A DNA stretch of 64,000 nt from NCBI GenBank assembly GCA_019095985.1, contig CM032666.1:63667249-63731248 (forward strand). The letters are read 5' to 3'. The notes beneath the pieces are model-generated. The model worked only from the letters and a program-made list of their open reading frames with translations. It was not told the origin of the DNA and searched no databases. This document shows, piece by piece, positions 13,836 through 28,229 of this stretch. How positions within the stretch are numbered: position 1 is the first letter of the stretch; every line of letters starts with the position of its first letter. Source of the DNA: Streblospio benedicti (Eukaryota > Annelida > Polychaeta > Spionida > Spionidae). The translations under genes and the position numbers were made by a program.

Positions 13836-14970
13836 TCTGTGCTACCACCACCTCTGCACTACAGCGGCGGCAGCAGTGATTGGGTAAATAGAAACACGGA
13901 AAATAAGCTGGCGTATTCTCATAGCCACACCTTATAAATCCCTCACTATTGACCACTACCGTGCATACTTTGTCTGTATCAATCTTTTTACCTCGAATGA
14001 AGTGACATCTTTTAAAAATAAATGGCATGAAAACTTCGTTGTTTGAGCACGAACCCATTTGTTCAAACAATAACTTTGATACACCTGGTAGCAGTTCTTC
14101 AACACTTTTCTTATCATAAAGAACGTGAAGAAGAACTTGGTTTTCTTTCATTTATCTTGATTTTGGAGACGTCCTCAGTTACATTTAATAAGCTACCCCA
14201 CCTTATAAAACATACCCATATTCTACATGTAGTTCAATATTTGAATGCATATCCACATTTCATTCAAACCACATGCATATGAAAAGTGCGCCCAATTAGA
14301 GCTTAACATTGTTGAGATTTACATAAAATCCACATTTACAATCAATCCCCGATGTCAAAGATTGGGAGCGCATTCTGCTCACGATGTTATTTTACACAAA
14401 ACACCACAGTGATCTATATTGCCATTCCTGTGGCTCCAATAGCTTTTCTCCTGTTCAATTAGATAAATCAAATTAGTTTTGTGAGTGCTTAGAATCACCA
14501 CATGGGTAATTATTCATTGGGGTTTGTCTAGTTCTCGTGATAATATGAATTGCATGCTTTAATCAAGCTGTACACTGTAATATTTGAATATAAAGGGCAA
14601 GAATTGTGCTAACTTCCCGTCTCCATGATAGGGCTGTTTATCAGAACAATTACATTGTATTAGTAATGTATATGATTAATCAACCCTTTCTGTTCTCTTT
14701 TTTACGTTTATTCACATCACTATCATGGATAAGTATTGCCAAACATGAATGATGTATTTAATTAAATCATTGATGTCTACGTACACAAACTTTGTGATGT
14801 CCAGCATTAATTCGCAGTATATTTTATAGGTATACACGTATATTTGATATTTAATATTGTTGCAAATTTAGAGGATAGCATGGCGAAACTTTACCTAAAT
14901 CTCATACCAAGTCCTCGTTTAGAAATTAGTAAAGGTCGAATTAAAAACTGAACAGACACAAAAACACCTT

Positions 14971-15280
14971 AAACCCGCTTTACACTATAGCGAATTCCAC
15001 CTACGTAGCTCTACGTGCAATGGCGAACAGTCAAATTTGTCAGGAATTGTTGACGAATTTACTGGTTGGTTTAGGTTCGTTAAAAATAGTTATGCTGCGT
15101 CTGGGGATAGTAGATCATTCGCCATACAAGTAACACTTCATTTACCTCAGCAACTTGTCGTGCCATGCATTTTTACTACGTTCAATGCCGCCACAATACG
15201 CCCAAGTTGACAACGTGGCATAATACGTGCAGATGCGTTGCACGGGTTCGCCCATGACCGCTCTAGTGTAAAGCGGGTTT
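14971..15280. mobile_element. Short MITE, copy 1 of a local pair
   Basis: Inverted ends AAACCCGCTTTACACTATAG and (minus) AAACCCGCTTTACACTAGAG. About 310 bases, no coding content. It shares most of its length with the copy at 15977-16290 in the same orientation. Confidence 0.75.
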
Positions 15281-15976
15281 AAACGATGTTTTTAGGTTGC
15301 TTTTTACCATTACAATTCCGACCCGTATGAGATCCGCTGAATTAGAGAAATACGGCAGCACAATCACGGGTGCAACACGGGCAACTCGACCCGGAAAGAA
15401 GAACTTAACACCATCGCGAAAATCTCTTTAATACTGTCTGTAAGCCATCTTTCAATATCTCTATATTGTTATTTTCAATAATTCGTGAATTGAATAATAA
15501 ACCCGAAATATCTGAATCTGCCCATTACTAAACAGTCACGAAATAGATCAGCATACTAATATGAACTGATATTTTAAAATCTAATATACTCGTCAAATTT
15601 TAGAAAAATGTGTCAAAATAAGCCATTACATGGCTGGAAGATATTCTTTTAATTTGATCAATTGTACAATTATACTATGTTTGAATATCTTTACGACACT
15701 TTAATAAGCAAATAACTAACAATAACTAACTAAACTTGTCCATCCGGTGTCACCGTAAGGAATATTTGGCGCCAGTACTTAAAACGGGTAAAAATTGCTA
15801 GCGCTCATTGTACATTTATACTGTGCAGATGGTGTGTAAATTTACACATGGAGCCTAACGCTCATTGTTTCCAATATTTAAAGACTACCCACCATGGTAC
15901 CACCAGAGTTTTGTTGCAAACACTGTCCATAATCATTTTTGATTAAAAAAATATCCTTGCGAAACTTTAGTGTTTA

Positions 15977-16290
15977 TACCCGCTTTACACTATAGCGAAT
16001 TCCACCTACGTAGCTCTACGTGCACTGGCGAACTGACAAATTCGTCAGGACATTTTGAACATGTTCAAAAATTTTGAACCAACATTCAGGTTGGTTAAAG
16101 TTTGATGCGTCTACGGATAGCAGAACATTCGCACATATAAGTAACACTTCGTTTGCCTCAGCAACTTGAAGTATCATGCATTTTTACTACGTTCAATGCC
16201 GCCACAATACGCCCAAGTTGACGACGTGACATATGCGTGCAGATGCGTTTCACGGGTTTGCTCATGATCGCTCAAGTGTAAAGCGGGTTT
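15977..16290. mobile_element. Short MITE, copy 2 of a local pair
   Basis: Same CCCGCTTTACACTATAGCG end and mirrored GTGTAAAGCGGG end as the copy 0.7 kb to the left, with the same internal TACGTAGCTCTACGTGCA segment. Target duplication not clear in either copy. Confidence 0.75.
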
Positions 16291-16559
16291 AAGAGCGATA
16301 AGAAGAATGGACTATATGAATAAGAAATAAGATCTAAAGTAAATGACATTAAAAATCTATTATAAATCGATCGTTAGCCATCCATTTTGTAATAGTGATT
16401 TGGAATGTATTACGCTGCTTTTGTCCAGTTTGTGTCGCCATCGTGAAAATGTATGTTTTTTACAAGAGAACAAAAGTTTTACAATATCCCATATGGTTGG
16501 AAACTTCAAGTTTCATTTGCTTATATCCGCGGGGACGACAAATCAATAACAGGAAATCA

Positions 16560-16930
16560 AGTCGCATTCCTTATATCTTAAGTAAACACCCCCACACCAA
16601 CCCACAATTTAACAACAGATATCGCAAAGTACGGGTCTGCAACACCCACACTATATTGACACCCGCCTCTGCGCATGCTCATCTTGACACCTCCAACCAA
16701 TGTTCTAATAGCCACTCCCGCCGACCCCATCCCACAGGATAGAAACCAGCACTGTCTTAAAGATACCCACTTCCACCCACCATTCTGATATCATCCAGCG
16801 CAATCCTGATAACACCTACCCACGTGCTGACTACATCCACCACCTATCTTGCACTCCCACCCGTCCTGACAGCACCCAACAACACCCTCCTGACCTACAC
16901 TACCTACCTCCCATCCTCATGGCAGCCCAA
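16560..16930. repeat. C-rich degenerate minisatellite
   Basis: Loose tandem array of ACCCACC and TCCTGACAGCACCC-like units. The same unit in reverse complement makes up the G-rich array at 62136-62515. Confidence 0.5.
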
Positions 16931-19423
16931 ATTAAATCATTACAAATGAGCCTACAATATTCATATGTCTTAGGCTGTTTTGTCCACTATTGCCAACCGT
17001 AATAGTAAACCATTATTAATCTTACAAGCCCATATATGTGATTATACCAAAAGCCCGTCAAACACCGCTATGACTACAAGGATTGCATACGATGCAACAT
17101 CTTGTCAGGTGAGATCGCTTCAGTATGGACAGTCGGATGTTGTTGTATGTAGTTGGTACTTGTGTTTGTGTGCACATTCCTGCAACACCACTAAATATAT
17201 ACCAAAATAATTTTACTGTTGAAAATATGTCCTTTGTCTCTCCACTAATTATGCAGAATGATACTAGCATAGTAATCGGTATCCTTTGGATACAGTTACT
17301 TCATGCATCGTCGAAAAGGTCTCGACAGGTACATTTGTAACTAGAAGCTTTACAAGTTTCTGCACGACGCCCTACAAACATCACGTCTTGTTGCGTTGTG
17401 TGTAGTCAAAGTGGTGTGAACAGGACTTAATTAAGGGGTACAGTAGCAAATGAACATGACGCCAATATTGACGCCATAAACTCGAAGATGGCGGTCGTCG
17501 GTCATCATCAACAATTGTTGTTATAGAATCGTCAATAGACAGCCAATAGCACCATTATGATGGACCATCAGAAACAAATGTACACTGCTATCCTGTGCTA
17601 TGAACGGACCTCCGTAGTCAGATGGCATGTAGCTAGTCACGTTAGGGTGGAGTTCCCCGGACAACACACCAACATTACAGTATCAATATATAGAAGTGAG
17701 CATTGTTACTCATCCTAACCTAAATAGGAAACTCAATAAAATAAAAGACTTGCGTTTGTTATTGTAGAAAATTTAATCCATGAACATGCAATCCGATGAA
17801 GAAGTGATTATGGAAATGACGCCAAGAATTGCCCTCTTTTTTTTGGCTGTTGTATTGCGTCGTATATTTTGGCTTACGTTTACTGGACCTATTGGGACAC
17901 TTTAGCAGGTAAGTTTTTCGCTAAGGATGTAAATACATGTATGTGTGTGTGTGTGTATGTAATATCATATCGATAAAAGTATTTCATTTCATGAAGGCTT
18001 TAGTGCGTATTCACCAAAGAAGCCTTGGTACTGCACTGCTCTTTGGCAGCCTCACATTAAATTGTTGGGCCTAATTGAAGGACTCGATTATATTGACAAG
18101 TAGACTCCTGGTCAAAAGCTACATAATTTTATAGTTGAGATACTGTTAAAGCTAGGTGTTCTATGAACGATTATAGGGCGTAGGCTTTATTACAAGACAT
18201 TACTTTTCAAATTGCAGCTTTCTCTAAATAACCTTTAAATATATATAAAGTTTCAAGGGAGGCTGACAGGAATTATATTCCATTACCTTTTGCCTGGTAA
18301 CAAACTTTGGATATATGGCTAGTAAGTTCTACTACCATAGACGTAGCCTGGCGTCAACAATTACCAAACCCTAAATATGCATCTATTTTTACAAACGGGA
18401 CTTTAAAAACCTCCCTTAAAACCTCAATGGGAAAAAGGGGGAGGAAAAGCATGAAATCAGATAACACAACTAATTACGAACTTGAATACCTGGGAAAATT
18501 AAATACAGTAATGATGCAATACACTAAAACTACACAAATCACACACACAAACTCAAAAGGGTGGTGGTGGGGAAGATGGAGGCAAAATTATACATGTGCT
18601 TCCCAATACATTCTAACAAAGACTGACCAGTAGTAAATGTGTTCTGACGGGTATTGGCCAATGACACTAAAGTATGTGGAAACTTGGTTAGGTCAGAATA
18701 AACATTACAAGTGAAATGAGGTCAAAGGTTACCAGCAGTGAGACCACTATCCACAGGTGAAGTGAGGTCACTGTTGATGAACAAAAGAAACCATTACCCA
18801 TAAGTAAACTGCAAAAAGAATTTTTTATATTGATAAAAAGTTATATTAATGCTGAGCAAAAAAGAGTGGATTAAAAGTGTTTAAAGGGTTTCTCAGACAA
18901 ATCAGTATGCAAAATCGGGATACATGTACACACATAGCATTTTATATATGCTGTGATAAAAATATAGCTAACATTGTAGCTTTCGACGTTGTGTAGTGGG
19001 GTACAAGGAGCTTTATTCTCCAAAAGTGGGTGATTTTTGTTGTCATTTTTTAATAAAGTATATTACATGTGTATTAATTAACATGTGTAAACATACTTTA
19101 AAAATGCTTTATGTAAATACATGTATCGAATCACACGGCCACGAGCCGCCACATAAATACTTCTTTTTATATAGTTTTTGTGTTATTTTCCACCATAAAA
19201 ATCCAAACCATACCCCATAATCCTTATTATTTACTATAGGAGTTTCAAGAACAACAATCTAATATCAAAATTTTAAAATGCCAATTAATAAATATACAAA
19301 CAAATAATTTCTCTATCCTTCTTATACAAAACGTAGTAAGTTATATAGAAAGGAGACTGCAGTTTGATAAACGAATAAAATTCCTGGATTTTTTTATCCA
19401 TCCCTTTCAGAAGCTGTGGCCGT
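16931..19423. other. Gene-free stretch up to the assembly gap
   Basis: No exon with family support. Apart from the dispersed repeat at 17430 there is a short GT run near 17943. Open frames are short and AT-driven. Confidence 0.4.
17430..17690 (+). repeat. Dispersed repeat, copy 1
   Basis: Shares a series of ordered blocks (ATAGACAGCCAA, CTAGTCACGT, AGGGTG and GTTCCCC-like end) with 28230-28462 in the same orientation. Diverged and non-coding; class unknown. Confidence 0.45.
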
Positions 19424-19523
19424 NNNNNNNNNNNNNNNNNNNNNNNNNNNNNNNNNNNNNNNNNNNNNNNNNNNNNNNNNNNNNNNNNNNNNNNNNNNNN
19501 NNNNNNNNNNNNNNNNNNNNNNN
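19424..19523. other. Assembly gap (100 N)
   Basis: Exactly 100 N, the conventional length for a gap of unknown size. It truncates the retroelement fossil on its right. Confidence 0.99.
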
Positions 19524-20395
19524 TTTTTGAACTACTGGTATGGTCCTTCCTGCACTGCTCTCAGGGTGAGCATTTGTGTAGCCTCCCTTATTGAAGCAGT
19601 ATGCACATATATGGTGCTTGCCATCGTGGATGGCCTTGAGGAGCATGAGCCCGCCTGATAGTCTTTTGCACGCGGTTATTTGCCTGGAGTTGTCTGGCTG
19701 GGCGCAGGGAGGGGTGAGGTTTTTTTGACTGCTGGGGCCTGTTCCACACGTGGAGGCGTCGAAGCCTCTCGTTGCAGGCCGTAGCCCATGTTATCCTGCC
19801 AGTTTCAATGTGGTTGAGCACTGTGGCATGGTATGCGCGCGCACTGATTGCCACTGGTGAGACATAGCGTCCTCCATGAGGTCCTTTTAGGTGGGCCTGC
19901 ATGTGTGGTCTTTGTGTGATGGGGGCATGTTCGAGCATGCATATGAATCCATAGCAGAACTCGGCCATTGACAGTGTATCGTAAGTGGCCGGGGAGTCGT
20001 CTCTAGTGACATAGAAGTGGGGCCAGTCCACCTCGAATTTGACCTTGTGTGAGGACGTGCGGAGCTTACCAGACTTCTTGGCCTTGCGCCTGGTGTCTGC
20101 GTCGCTGTCTGCACTCTCATCTGCGTCAGATGGGGCAGAGTCAGCTGTGTCCGTGGCGAGGCGGGCGGAGCGCCTGGAGGCGTTCCCTTGCATTTTTGGT
20201 GGTGGAGGCACGGACCTGGACCTCGTCGTCGCTCGCCTCAAAGGCGGGCTATGCGGTCGCAGCTCTGTCAAGGTAGATGACAGCTTGGCGAGGGTGTCGT
20301 CCGTTTGACTCGCAGCTGGCGTGGAGAACTGGCACCTGTTCCCGCGTGGTGGGGGGTGCGAGCTTTTGCATTTTGCGCACTTTGGTGGCATGATT
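19524..20395 (-). mobile_element. Retroelement gag-like fossil, family unresolved, truncated by gap
   Basis: The minus strand encodes a basic, Pro/Arg/Ser-rich protein beginning MPPKCAKCKSSHPPPRGNRC, a Cys-rich opening like those in Gag-type ORFs of Gypsy or DIRS-like elements. A second Cys/His cluster (ICAYCFNKGG) lies near the gap. It looks broken. No reverse transcriptase, integrase or recombinase is seen because the sequence runs into the gap. The GC-rich 20400-20900 region upstream is probably part of the same element. Confidence 0.5.
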
Positions 20396-20399
20396 TAAG

Positions 20400-22770
20400 C
20401 TTGATTGTTCTGTTAAGTGCGTGAGGTATCCCGTGGCGGTTATCCTGTATCGTGTCACTTTTGTTTTAGTCACGGCAGTGAGTAAGGGGGATATCCCTGG
20501 TATCACAGTTAGAACGTTACGCAGTATCACAATATAAAGAAAGTCACCGTCACAATCGCAGGCAAACAGAAATCACAACTAAAGAATACACGTGTTTTGT
20601 CTTTGAAATCGGCTGAACGAGTGGGGAGACAGGCGAGGCTGGGCGGAAGTGAGGGGCCTGGACTTTTCGCGCGCGGGGTGGGAAAGAGGGGCCCAGACGA
20701 CCTTGGGAGGATCCAGGGCGCCGGATGTGACCCGTGGCGGGGCCGAGGTGGCGAGCCGGATGCAAAATTTTGTGGATATTGTCGCTATAGACTCCTAAAC
20801 CGCACAGCCAATCACCGTGAAACTTGGGCAAATCGTTGTGTGTATTTCAGGCACGGTTTTAGGCTACTTTAAATGTGCATCGGGTGCTCCACCCCTCTAT
20901 AGTTTGCATTTTATTCACATACCTCCAGAAGAGCTGAAGTAGGACGACAGAAAAAGTGTTTGCGCATGCGCACGCCGAGTTTGGTTTCGAACATGAGTTC
21001 GAAAGTTTACTAAACTTTAAAAATGGTCGCATGACAGCATTTTGGAAGAAAATGCCTTATTATATCTTTTCCCTCATAAAATTATAATTTCATCTGTTGC
21101 GGGCGCTTCGCGCCCTGATGAAATTAAGAATTCTTTTGGTGGTCTGCCTTTTAGCAACGACCGATGTACGGAAATATCACGGGAGAAACGGGGCATTACG
21201 ACATGCCGGGGTTTCCATTTCACGGCACCCCGGGGCATCATACGGACCCCGGGTTACTGCGTGGTGCATCAAATGCCAGATGATGATTACGTTTTTTCTT
21301 TTCCTTTTTTGCCTTAGATTTCTGTACTTCATGACGTCGGATTAAAAATACATGACGCATATTACCATGCCAACGGCATACTGATGTGCGTCATGTAACA
21401 TTGTAACACAAGAAGCTGTGGTCAGTAGTTCCGGCTAGGGTGTTTTGCGGGTGCTAGACGTGTAAGTTCGAAGGAATCTGCAGATTCATTAAAGCTAGGG
21501 GAACAATCATCCGCATGGACATTGTGGCAGAATGGTCGTTTCATTGTGCGGTGTCTACAACCCGTAATAACATACTGCTTAGCGTACTGGACTCGCAGTA
21601 GCTCTGTACAGTGCTTACCTACGATCCGACAACTGTTTAATTAAAGAGAAAATCAGGCATGTTACACTTCCTTTGCTGTCTCAGTACTGCCTAAAACGTA
21701 CTTTTTGACAGCACTGGACATGCACTGATCCCCAATGCCCTAGGCTTAGGTTTCATTAGCGATCTAACCGTATCGTTACGGAGATCACAGACCAGTATCC
21801 AGCCACCAGGTATGAGGGCACAGCATACGGCTTGCATCTTTATTTCCTTAGTGGTAGTTTATCCATGAAAAAAAATGACACCACCCATTAATTGCTGATT
21901 AATATTAATGGAATGTCCCGCGGTGGTACGCCACCTTTGGATCTAATCCGCCCGAGTGGATTATCTGCTGCCTAAATAGGTGGTTGCAGGTGCTGTCTGG
22001 TGGTCTAATGCAATTACGCCTACCTGATCAATCTATTGTTGTTTGGGTACTATGCCACTAGCTATATAGTTTGCGTCGTCGTCGTTGGCGTGATGTATAA
22101 TAGTCCCCAGTTCATTTGCATCCACTGTAAACCTGTTATTAAGCATCCAGTTGCATTTCTAGTATGGTTACATTCGGCATTAAAGCACCGTCTGTGCCTC
22201 CACTCGTGCAGTCACCTACCCACATTACCTACCTTCAAACTTGGTCCGATTGCAAAAAATAAATAAGTATTTCTATAGTTATATTAAGGTGGGACTGGGC
22301 ATTTGTTTAATATTTAATGATTACCGTTGTAAAGTTTGAAGTGTGTAGATGTCAATAATTTGTTTACTTATATCGCTTTGCTTGTTTGAGATTTAGAAGT
22401 CAAATCACGAGGCATGTGTGAACAGACGATTTCCATAGTTATATACAAGATTTTACTATTGCTATTAAAAATACTGCTCCAAAATGTTTTAAAGCAATAT
22501 ATTTGTATCATATGGAAAGATCTTGTGAAAAGCCTTTAAAACAGTATAAATTTGATGTAGGTTAATTACCTTCCATTTAAAAACTATCTTGAATATTTTA
22601 AGTCCTAAGAATTTATCAAACCAGAGTAAAATACGAAACATGATTTTAAGTACAATATATGTTTTCACAAAACAAAATAACACCGGAATTAGATAGTATG
22701 CACGGGTAATAAACACTGGTCACAAACGCTGATCACAGCTGATTATAGCTGTTTAGAGCGGATGCAAACA
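20400..22770. other. Gene-free stretch; GC-rich left part
   Basis: 20600-20770 is GC-rich and probably belongs to the retroelement leader. From 21000 on I see only short open frames and a loose inverted pair near 21340-21405 (ATGACGC / GCGTCAT). No gene supported. Confidence 0.35.
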
Positions 22771-22773
22771 TAA

Positions 22774-23882
22774 ACTAGATCAAAAGTGTTCAAAGAACAC
22801 CGCGTCACTAGAACAACGCTGACATATAGTTCTATTATGTTTTGCATTAATAGTAACATTTTTAAAATAGAGATTAAAACACTTAAAACAGTTGCTCCAT
22901 GTAGCAAGCATAGGAAAAAAAGTGTTCACATAGTTTTTGTTACTGCGCAATTTATCATGGCGAATATATTGCATTAAGCATTTAAAAAAAACACTTAAAA
23001 TTGCTCCATGGAACCTATAGTTTTCATGGCAAATAGCCAAAATTTAAAAATCATAATGGTCTCAATGAATGTAAACAGTGAACCCAGTTTGAAGATTGTG
23101 TCTTCAAAGGCATTGATACTATTAATAAAAATGTTGAATATGAAACTAAAACCTCACACTTTAATTGCCAAAGTGCCAAAGATGAACATATATGATTGTC
23201 ACTACTATGTGAACATAGGATGAAATTTGGAGGTCATGGTTCAAACTGTATTGAAAGTATTGAAGAAAGTAGAAAAACTGCGACACAATGTTGTGCTCTT
23301 TGAGCACTTTTCTTTTAGTTAGCAAAGGGCCAAAGCCCACTGTATCAAGCTAGAAATGCCAAGATTGGCCACCAATGACCTGGGGAGAACACTTTGATTG
23401 GCAAAGTGCCAAAATTGGACACTGATGATGGTCACTAGGTATATGAGCAGTGTATCAAATTTGGAACTCATGGTTCAAGCTGTATTGAAACTATGGAAGA
23501 AAATGACAAAAATGACCTAAAATGGCTTTCAGAAAATCACACTTAAATTGTCAAAGTGCCAAAAATGGAATATATGTGATGGACTCTAGGCATGTAAGCA
23601 TTGTACTAAGTTTGAATGTGTTCATCCAAGCAGTTTTAAAGATACTGCAGAAAACCTCCAAAATGGACCATTAATGGCCCCGTGGAAAGAATACTTTGAT
23701 GGGTAAAGTACCCAAAATCAAATCACTATGGTGTCGCAGCGTACCACACAGTTTTGTAAAGTTTGAACAAAATTGATTCATCGGTATACCCTCTAGCTTG
23801 TCCAGAGACATATATACATACATACTGACATACAAACGAAGTGATCACAAGGCTTTCGCTTCAGCTGCTGAAGCGACGCAAA
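22774..23882 (+). mobile_element. Helentron/HINE-like repeat family, copy 2
   Basis: Begins AGATCAAAAGTGTTCAAAGA, where GTGTTC-AAA-GAACAC is a small hairpin, and ends GCTTCAGCTGCTGAAGC plus GACGCAA, a second hairpin. Between them are several diverged tandem monomers of roughly 150-170 bases, each opening with the palindrome TTGGCA-AAG-TGCCAA and ending with ATGGTTCAA.CTGTATTGAAA. An ACATACATA stretch precedes the 3' hairpin. No coding content. The layout recalls pearl/HINE elements; the class is inference. Confidence 0.6.
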
Positions 23883-26414
23883 AAAAGAATATAAGCAATT
23901 AAAGCGCGGCACAAAGTGCTAATGCTGAAACATTTTACCAATTTAATATGCTCTCAAAGCAATATACAGTACAATTAATGCTCTAACACCATTAACGACT
24001 ATGTAATATTTTTATAGATGCATTTTACCCATCGAACTAATCGAAACCAAACAGTACATGAAAACATGTCTTAAACTTCTATTATCTTTTTCATTTTCGG
24101 AATTAAGGGCTTTGCCAATATAGCTATGAAGTCGGATCAAGTCTGGTTACTATATGGAGCGTGCGTGTTTTCACAGTAGTTTCACAGAAGCTAAACAGGA
24201 ACCCTTATAGTGTGATGTTCTTTGTAATAAGGACTATTTATTTTAACACCATTACTTCCAGACAATTTTGTGCACATCACTCTGTCTACAATCGCCAATA
24301 CACTGGCATATACGTTTATAAATCATACATTCTCGGCATAGTGCAATGCATTAGAACGCTCCCAGTGTCCTTGATGCAGTAACGATTACAAGTTTTCGAT
24401 CAAATCAAGGACTTTTGATCACTGCAAAATGCCAATACAGAATCAATTGCACCTCCTTATCGTCCCATCATTCACATTCCATCATCTTTCACCAAATTGT
24501 TTCTGACAGTGTACGAATACTAGCGCCCGTTCTAACTACATAGCATAGTTCTAAATACCTCTTGGTAGAATTATGTTGATGTGTGTGGGGTTTTCTCTCA
24601 CACACATGATACACATCCAACACCTAGCTCTGCCTACCTCAAAACTGCATTTGTTTAAAAACTTTAATCACCTGACTGGCCAAATTACTTTATTTCTATT
24701 TATCTTTATTGTGTCCCCTTCTAATCATTATAGACGATGTTTTGTTTTGTTTGTGTTCATTACTTTCATCAACTGAGTAAGGAAGTGTATGGCTAATTTT
24801 CCTTCAATCTGAGAATCAACTTACTACTGCCTTATTTGGTTGCATAGGAAAGTTTCATTTCAGAAGTTTCATTTCAGTGGGCACAATTACATTTTTTTTT
24901 AAATTCTTCTCTTGATAGGTGGAAATGCAACTTAGTACGATCAAATTGTTTTTCGTAATTAGCAATCACCAGGTTTTACGAGAATCATATTGAGTGTGTT
25001 TATTTGTGAGTTCTAAATGAGGATTTCGTGCAAAGAAAACTATTTTTTTTTAAATATCAAAATTATTTTGCGTCTTTGAGTAAAAAAAAATCGGGTGTAT
25101 AAACACTAAATAACGAGTTCGTGCAAAGAAAACTAAAACTGTTTTATGAAATATCAAATTTATTTTGCGTCTTTGAATAAAAAAAATCCGGGTGTATAGA
25201 AACTGAGCACCACTAAATGACCCACCGCCCTCATAGTTAATTACACATGGCCCCCCAAAACGGAGCTATAGTGACCAACATATACATTGTACACAATCTA
25301 CCACAATTTGTGAGACCTCCATGGATAAGTTGGTTTTGCGTTCGTGCGTGCAGGCCTAAAGTCTAAACCAGTCAACATGATCATAATGATTTTATACTTT
25401 CTATGTCCTGATATACAAGGATAATTTCCTTTCTCAAGTTACGTTGCAGAATACGTCCTACACGTCTAAAGATTATCATAAATTAGCCCATTGATGTCCA
25501 ATATTAATTTACCATTGTCATTCTACTGTGGCACCGCGCAAATTAGAATGCAGCAGACAAATAAAACGCGCGTCCAAGGCGAAACGTCCGTGCAACATGG
25601 ACGTCCGGTTCACATTAAGCCCTTGGCCCATCCGACTCATACACTTATCGCACAGTTACGTACTATATGATGTTGTTTGGGAATCGCTGCATTTTTTCTA
25701 TTTTACCAGAACAAATCAACGTGTGTTCTGTGTGCCATGAAATGATTCCGAGTCCATCGTGGTGGGAATTGAACATCTTGCCCAAAGACTGCACTGGTAA
25801 CACATAATTAAACACAATGCGCGGTTAATGGAATTTCTTGTGTGATTGTTTTGGAAGCGGATTATTCTGTGCGTTAACAAGTTTTTTTTTGCGTGTGTAT
25901 TTGCTCTCGTCTGTGTAATTTTTCCGTTGTTTTTGTTAACAGTTATAAACGCTTCAAAACATATGTATTCACCGCAATATCACTACGCCAAAAAGCAAAA
26001 TTACACTAGTGGAATTTTGCTTTCAAAGGTTTCCACTTGTACCCACCAGTGGAAGCAAGCAAATCACCCTTGATGTCACATTGTTTTCTATCATATATGT
26101 TAAGCCAAGGGCACAACCGACCGTGCTGCTTTTCTACTGACAAAAAGTCATGCATGTAGGCCATGGCGATTAGCGTGTGTCCAGTACAGTGAAAGTGCGG
26201 CAAATGTACTGTTAGGGCAGAACGGAGACAGTAGAAAAGCTTCCACCATATTATGATGGTTATGATGACTATATGATGATGAAAAATGAATAATTATCGA
26301 CCATGCTGGTGGAATCATAGGAAATAGACATATTAGGGCAGCGTATCTCCAAGCATGAGGTAAGATAGGGAGACAGAGTTGTTTATAACCCCCTATTACA
26401 CTGAAGCTTGTTGA
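23883..26414. other. Gene-free stretch
   Basis: AT-rich. The only structure I see is a tandem duplication of period about 93 bases at 25021-25207 (CGTGCAAAGAAAACTA at 25027 and 25120). No exon supported. Confidence 0.4.
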
Positions 26415-26417
26415 TTA

Positions 26418-27721
26418 AGACCCCCATTTCACATGGCCGATCCTAGCTCCAGATCCTCCAAATGACACCCGATTTGTCATTTCTGGGTGGATCGTGCGTG
26501 ATCTGGCTTCAAATATGGAGTGATTTGGTTGGTTCGGCAGGGAATGGGCCACTTTTGGTTGGTTCTGGGCTGACTTTTCTTTTTTCGGTTTGTGTGCTCC
26601 ATCGCCAAGCTTTTCGGAGCTGTCTGGGGGCTTTCTTTAGCATTTGCAACATCCTAAGGTCTCTTTGCTTAACTGTGGCCTCGTCTGCTGCTTTGAGAAG
26701 ATGTACAGTGACAGATGAAACCGTAGGTGCCGCCGCTACCATTACAATTTGAAGCAATGGAAGCATGAAACGGAAGCATCTTTTTCAACAGCACGATGCT
26801 CCAAGACAAATGGTGTCCACCTGGAGAAAATGACACATTTCTGCCGGGTTCTGGCCCAAAAGGTGATATCACTTCTCTGAAGAAGTGATTTTGACTTTTT
26901 TCGGCCTGTGGGCTCCCGTCATAGGATTATTGAGATGTTGATCTGGATCAACGTGTTGGTTTTCTGGTTCGTCTGGAGGACCAACTTGTTCATCGTTATA
27001 TCTCTCTGCTAACGATGGGTTTGCTGACAATGCCTACAAAGATGAGATGTTCTCGTTTTATGGTGTACTAGTTCTGAATGGTTCCATTAGGTTGCCTTGT
27101 CCTCCAGTCTATCAGAAAGGTCACAAGGGAGGGGGGGTCATTGTTCATTGTGTCTTTGAAGGGTTAAACTCAAAGAAGTATTAACAATGATTAGGCAACG
27201 AATAATTGTAACAATGACAGCCGTTGCACTTAATCGTGTTGTAGCTCAACAACAACACCAGAAGGAGAGAAGAGAGAATAATACAAGAGACTGTAGAAGA
27301 TGAAGATGATGAAGCTTCAGAAGGCGGCCTTGAAGATGTTCATGGTGATACTCACCAGCAGAGACGACCATATACACAGACTAGATTGTGGGTACGGCCC
27401 TAGGTCCGTCATGCTGCTGTTTTGAAGAGAAACACGTCTTGAAAGACCAAAGCTAATGGTATTTCACGGTTTAATGGATACGAAGCCACTATTTCTGGCA
27501 GCCGATCATCACACCTCTTCAGAATGTTTCGTCTGCCTCGGCTCTTTCCTGTCACCTACAACGTCTCTGACGGCTTGTACGGCTCAGTGACTATGACAAG
27601 CTTCGTCTTCAAACAGTTACGTAATAAATATTGACACAAATCCGCCGATCCACCCCGAAATGACAGATCGGGCGTGTTTTGGAGGATCTGGAGCTAGGAT
27701 CGGCCATATGAAATGGGGGCC
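26418..27721 (+). mobile_element. PIF/Harbinger derivative, copy 1
   Basis: Long imperfect inverted ends (CCCCCATTTCACATGGCCGA / TCGGCCATATGAAATGGGGG) with TTA duplications at 26415-26417 and 27722-27724. Near 27210-27400 there are degraded traces of a Harbinger transposase N-terminus (Glu-rich stretch, then a TQTRLWVRP-like motif). It is non-functional and shares nearly its whole structure with 55911-57467. Confidence 0.8.
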
Positions 27722-28229
27722 TTAAGAAAGGGGAGTACTCATAACACAATGTCATGTATAACTTGTGTCAATGACCAAGAAATCAAGCAAAAAGACGGAA
27801 CTGTTTCTGTCCTTACTTGTAGTAAACTGGGAGCAGGCTGAGAATCACACAGAATAATTCCAGGTTGAAACTCGTAAGAGAATATCTTAACCAAGTCATT
27901 GATGACTTCAACGAACTTGGTATCAAATATATGCAAAAGCTGAAAGAAGAAAAAACAACACTAATAGGAACATAATGCTCTTCATGGCCCAGATATACTC
28001 ACACACTGCAGTAGGGCATCACCATTAAGACTGCCCAATGGCTGGCGTCAAGTGATCTTCATAGGAGGGTGGTATCTGGGGTTTGCAATGTAATGGTCTG
28101 GCTATGAAGACTTGAGACTATAATAAATCATCTTATTATAGAGGTGGTGTATTTAAAGAGGTGCTTTTAATGGAAGGTTGTAATGTACAAATAGCCCAGG
28201 TGACGAAGTAGGTGCAGTTCCAGATTATT

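Noticed and set aside
13602-14151. Overlapping open frames of 111 and 158 codons on both strands.
   Set aside because: They run across the GT-rich tract. The part of the minus frame outside the repeat has no recognisable domain or splice-supported partner.
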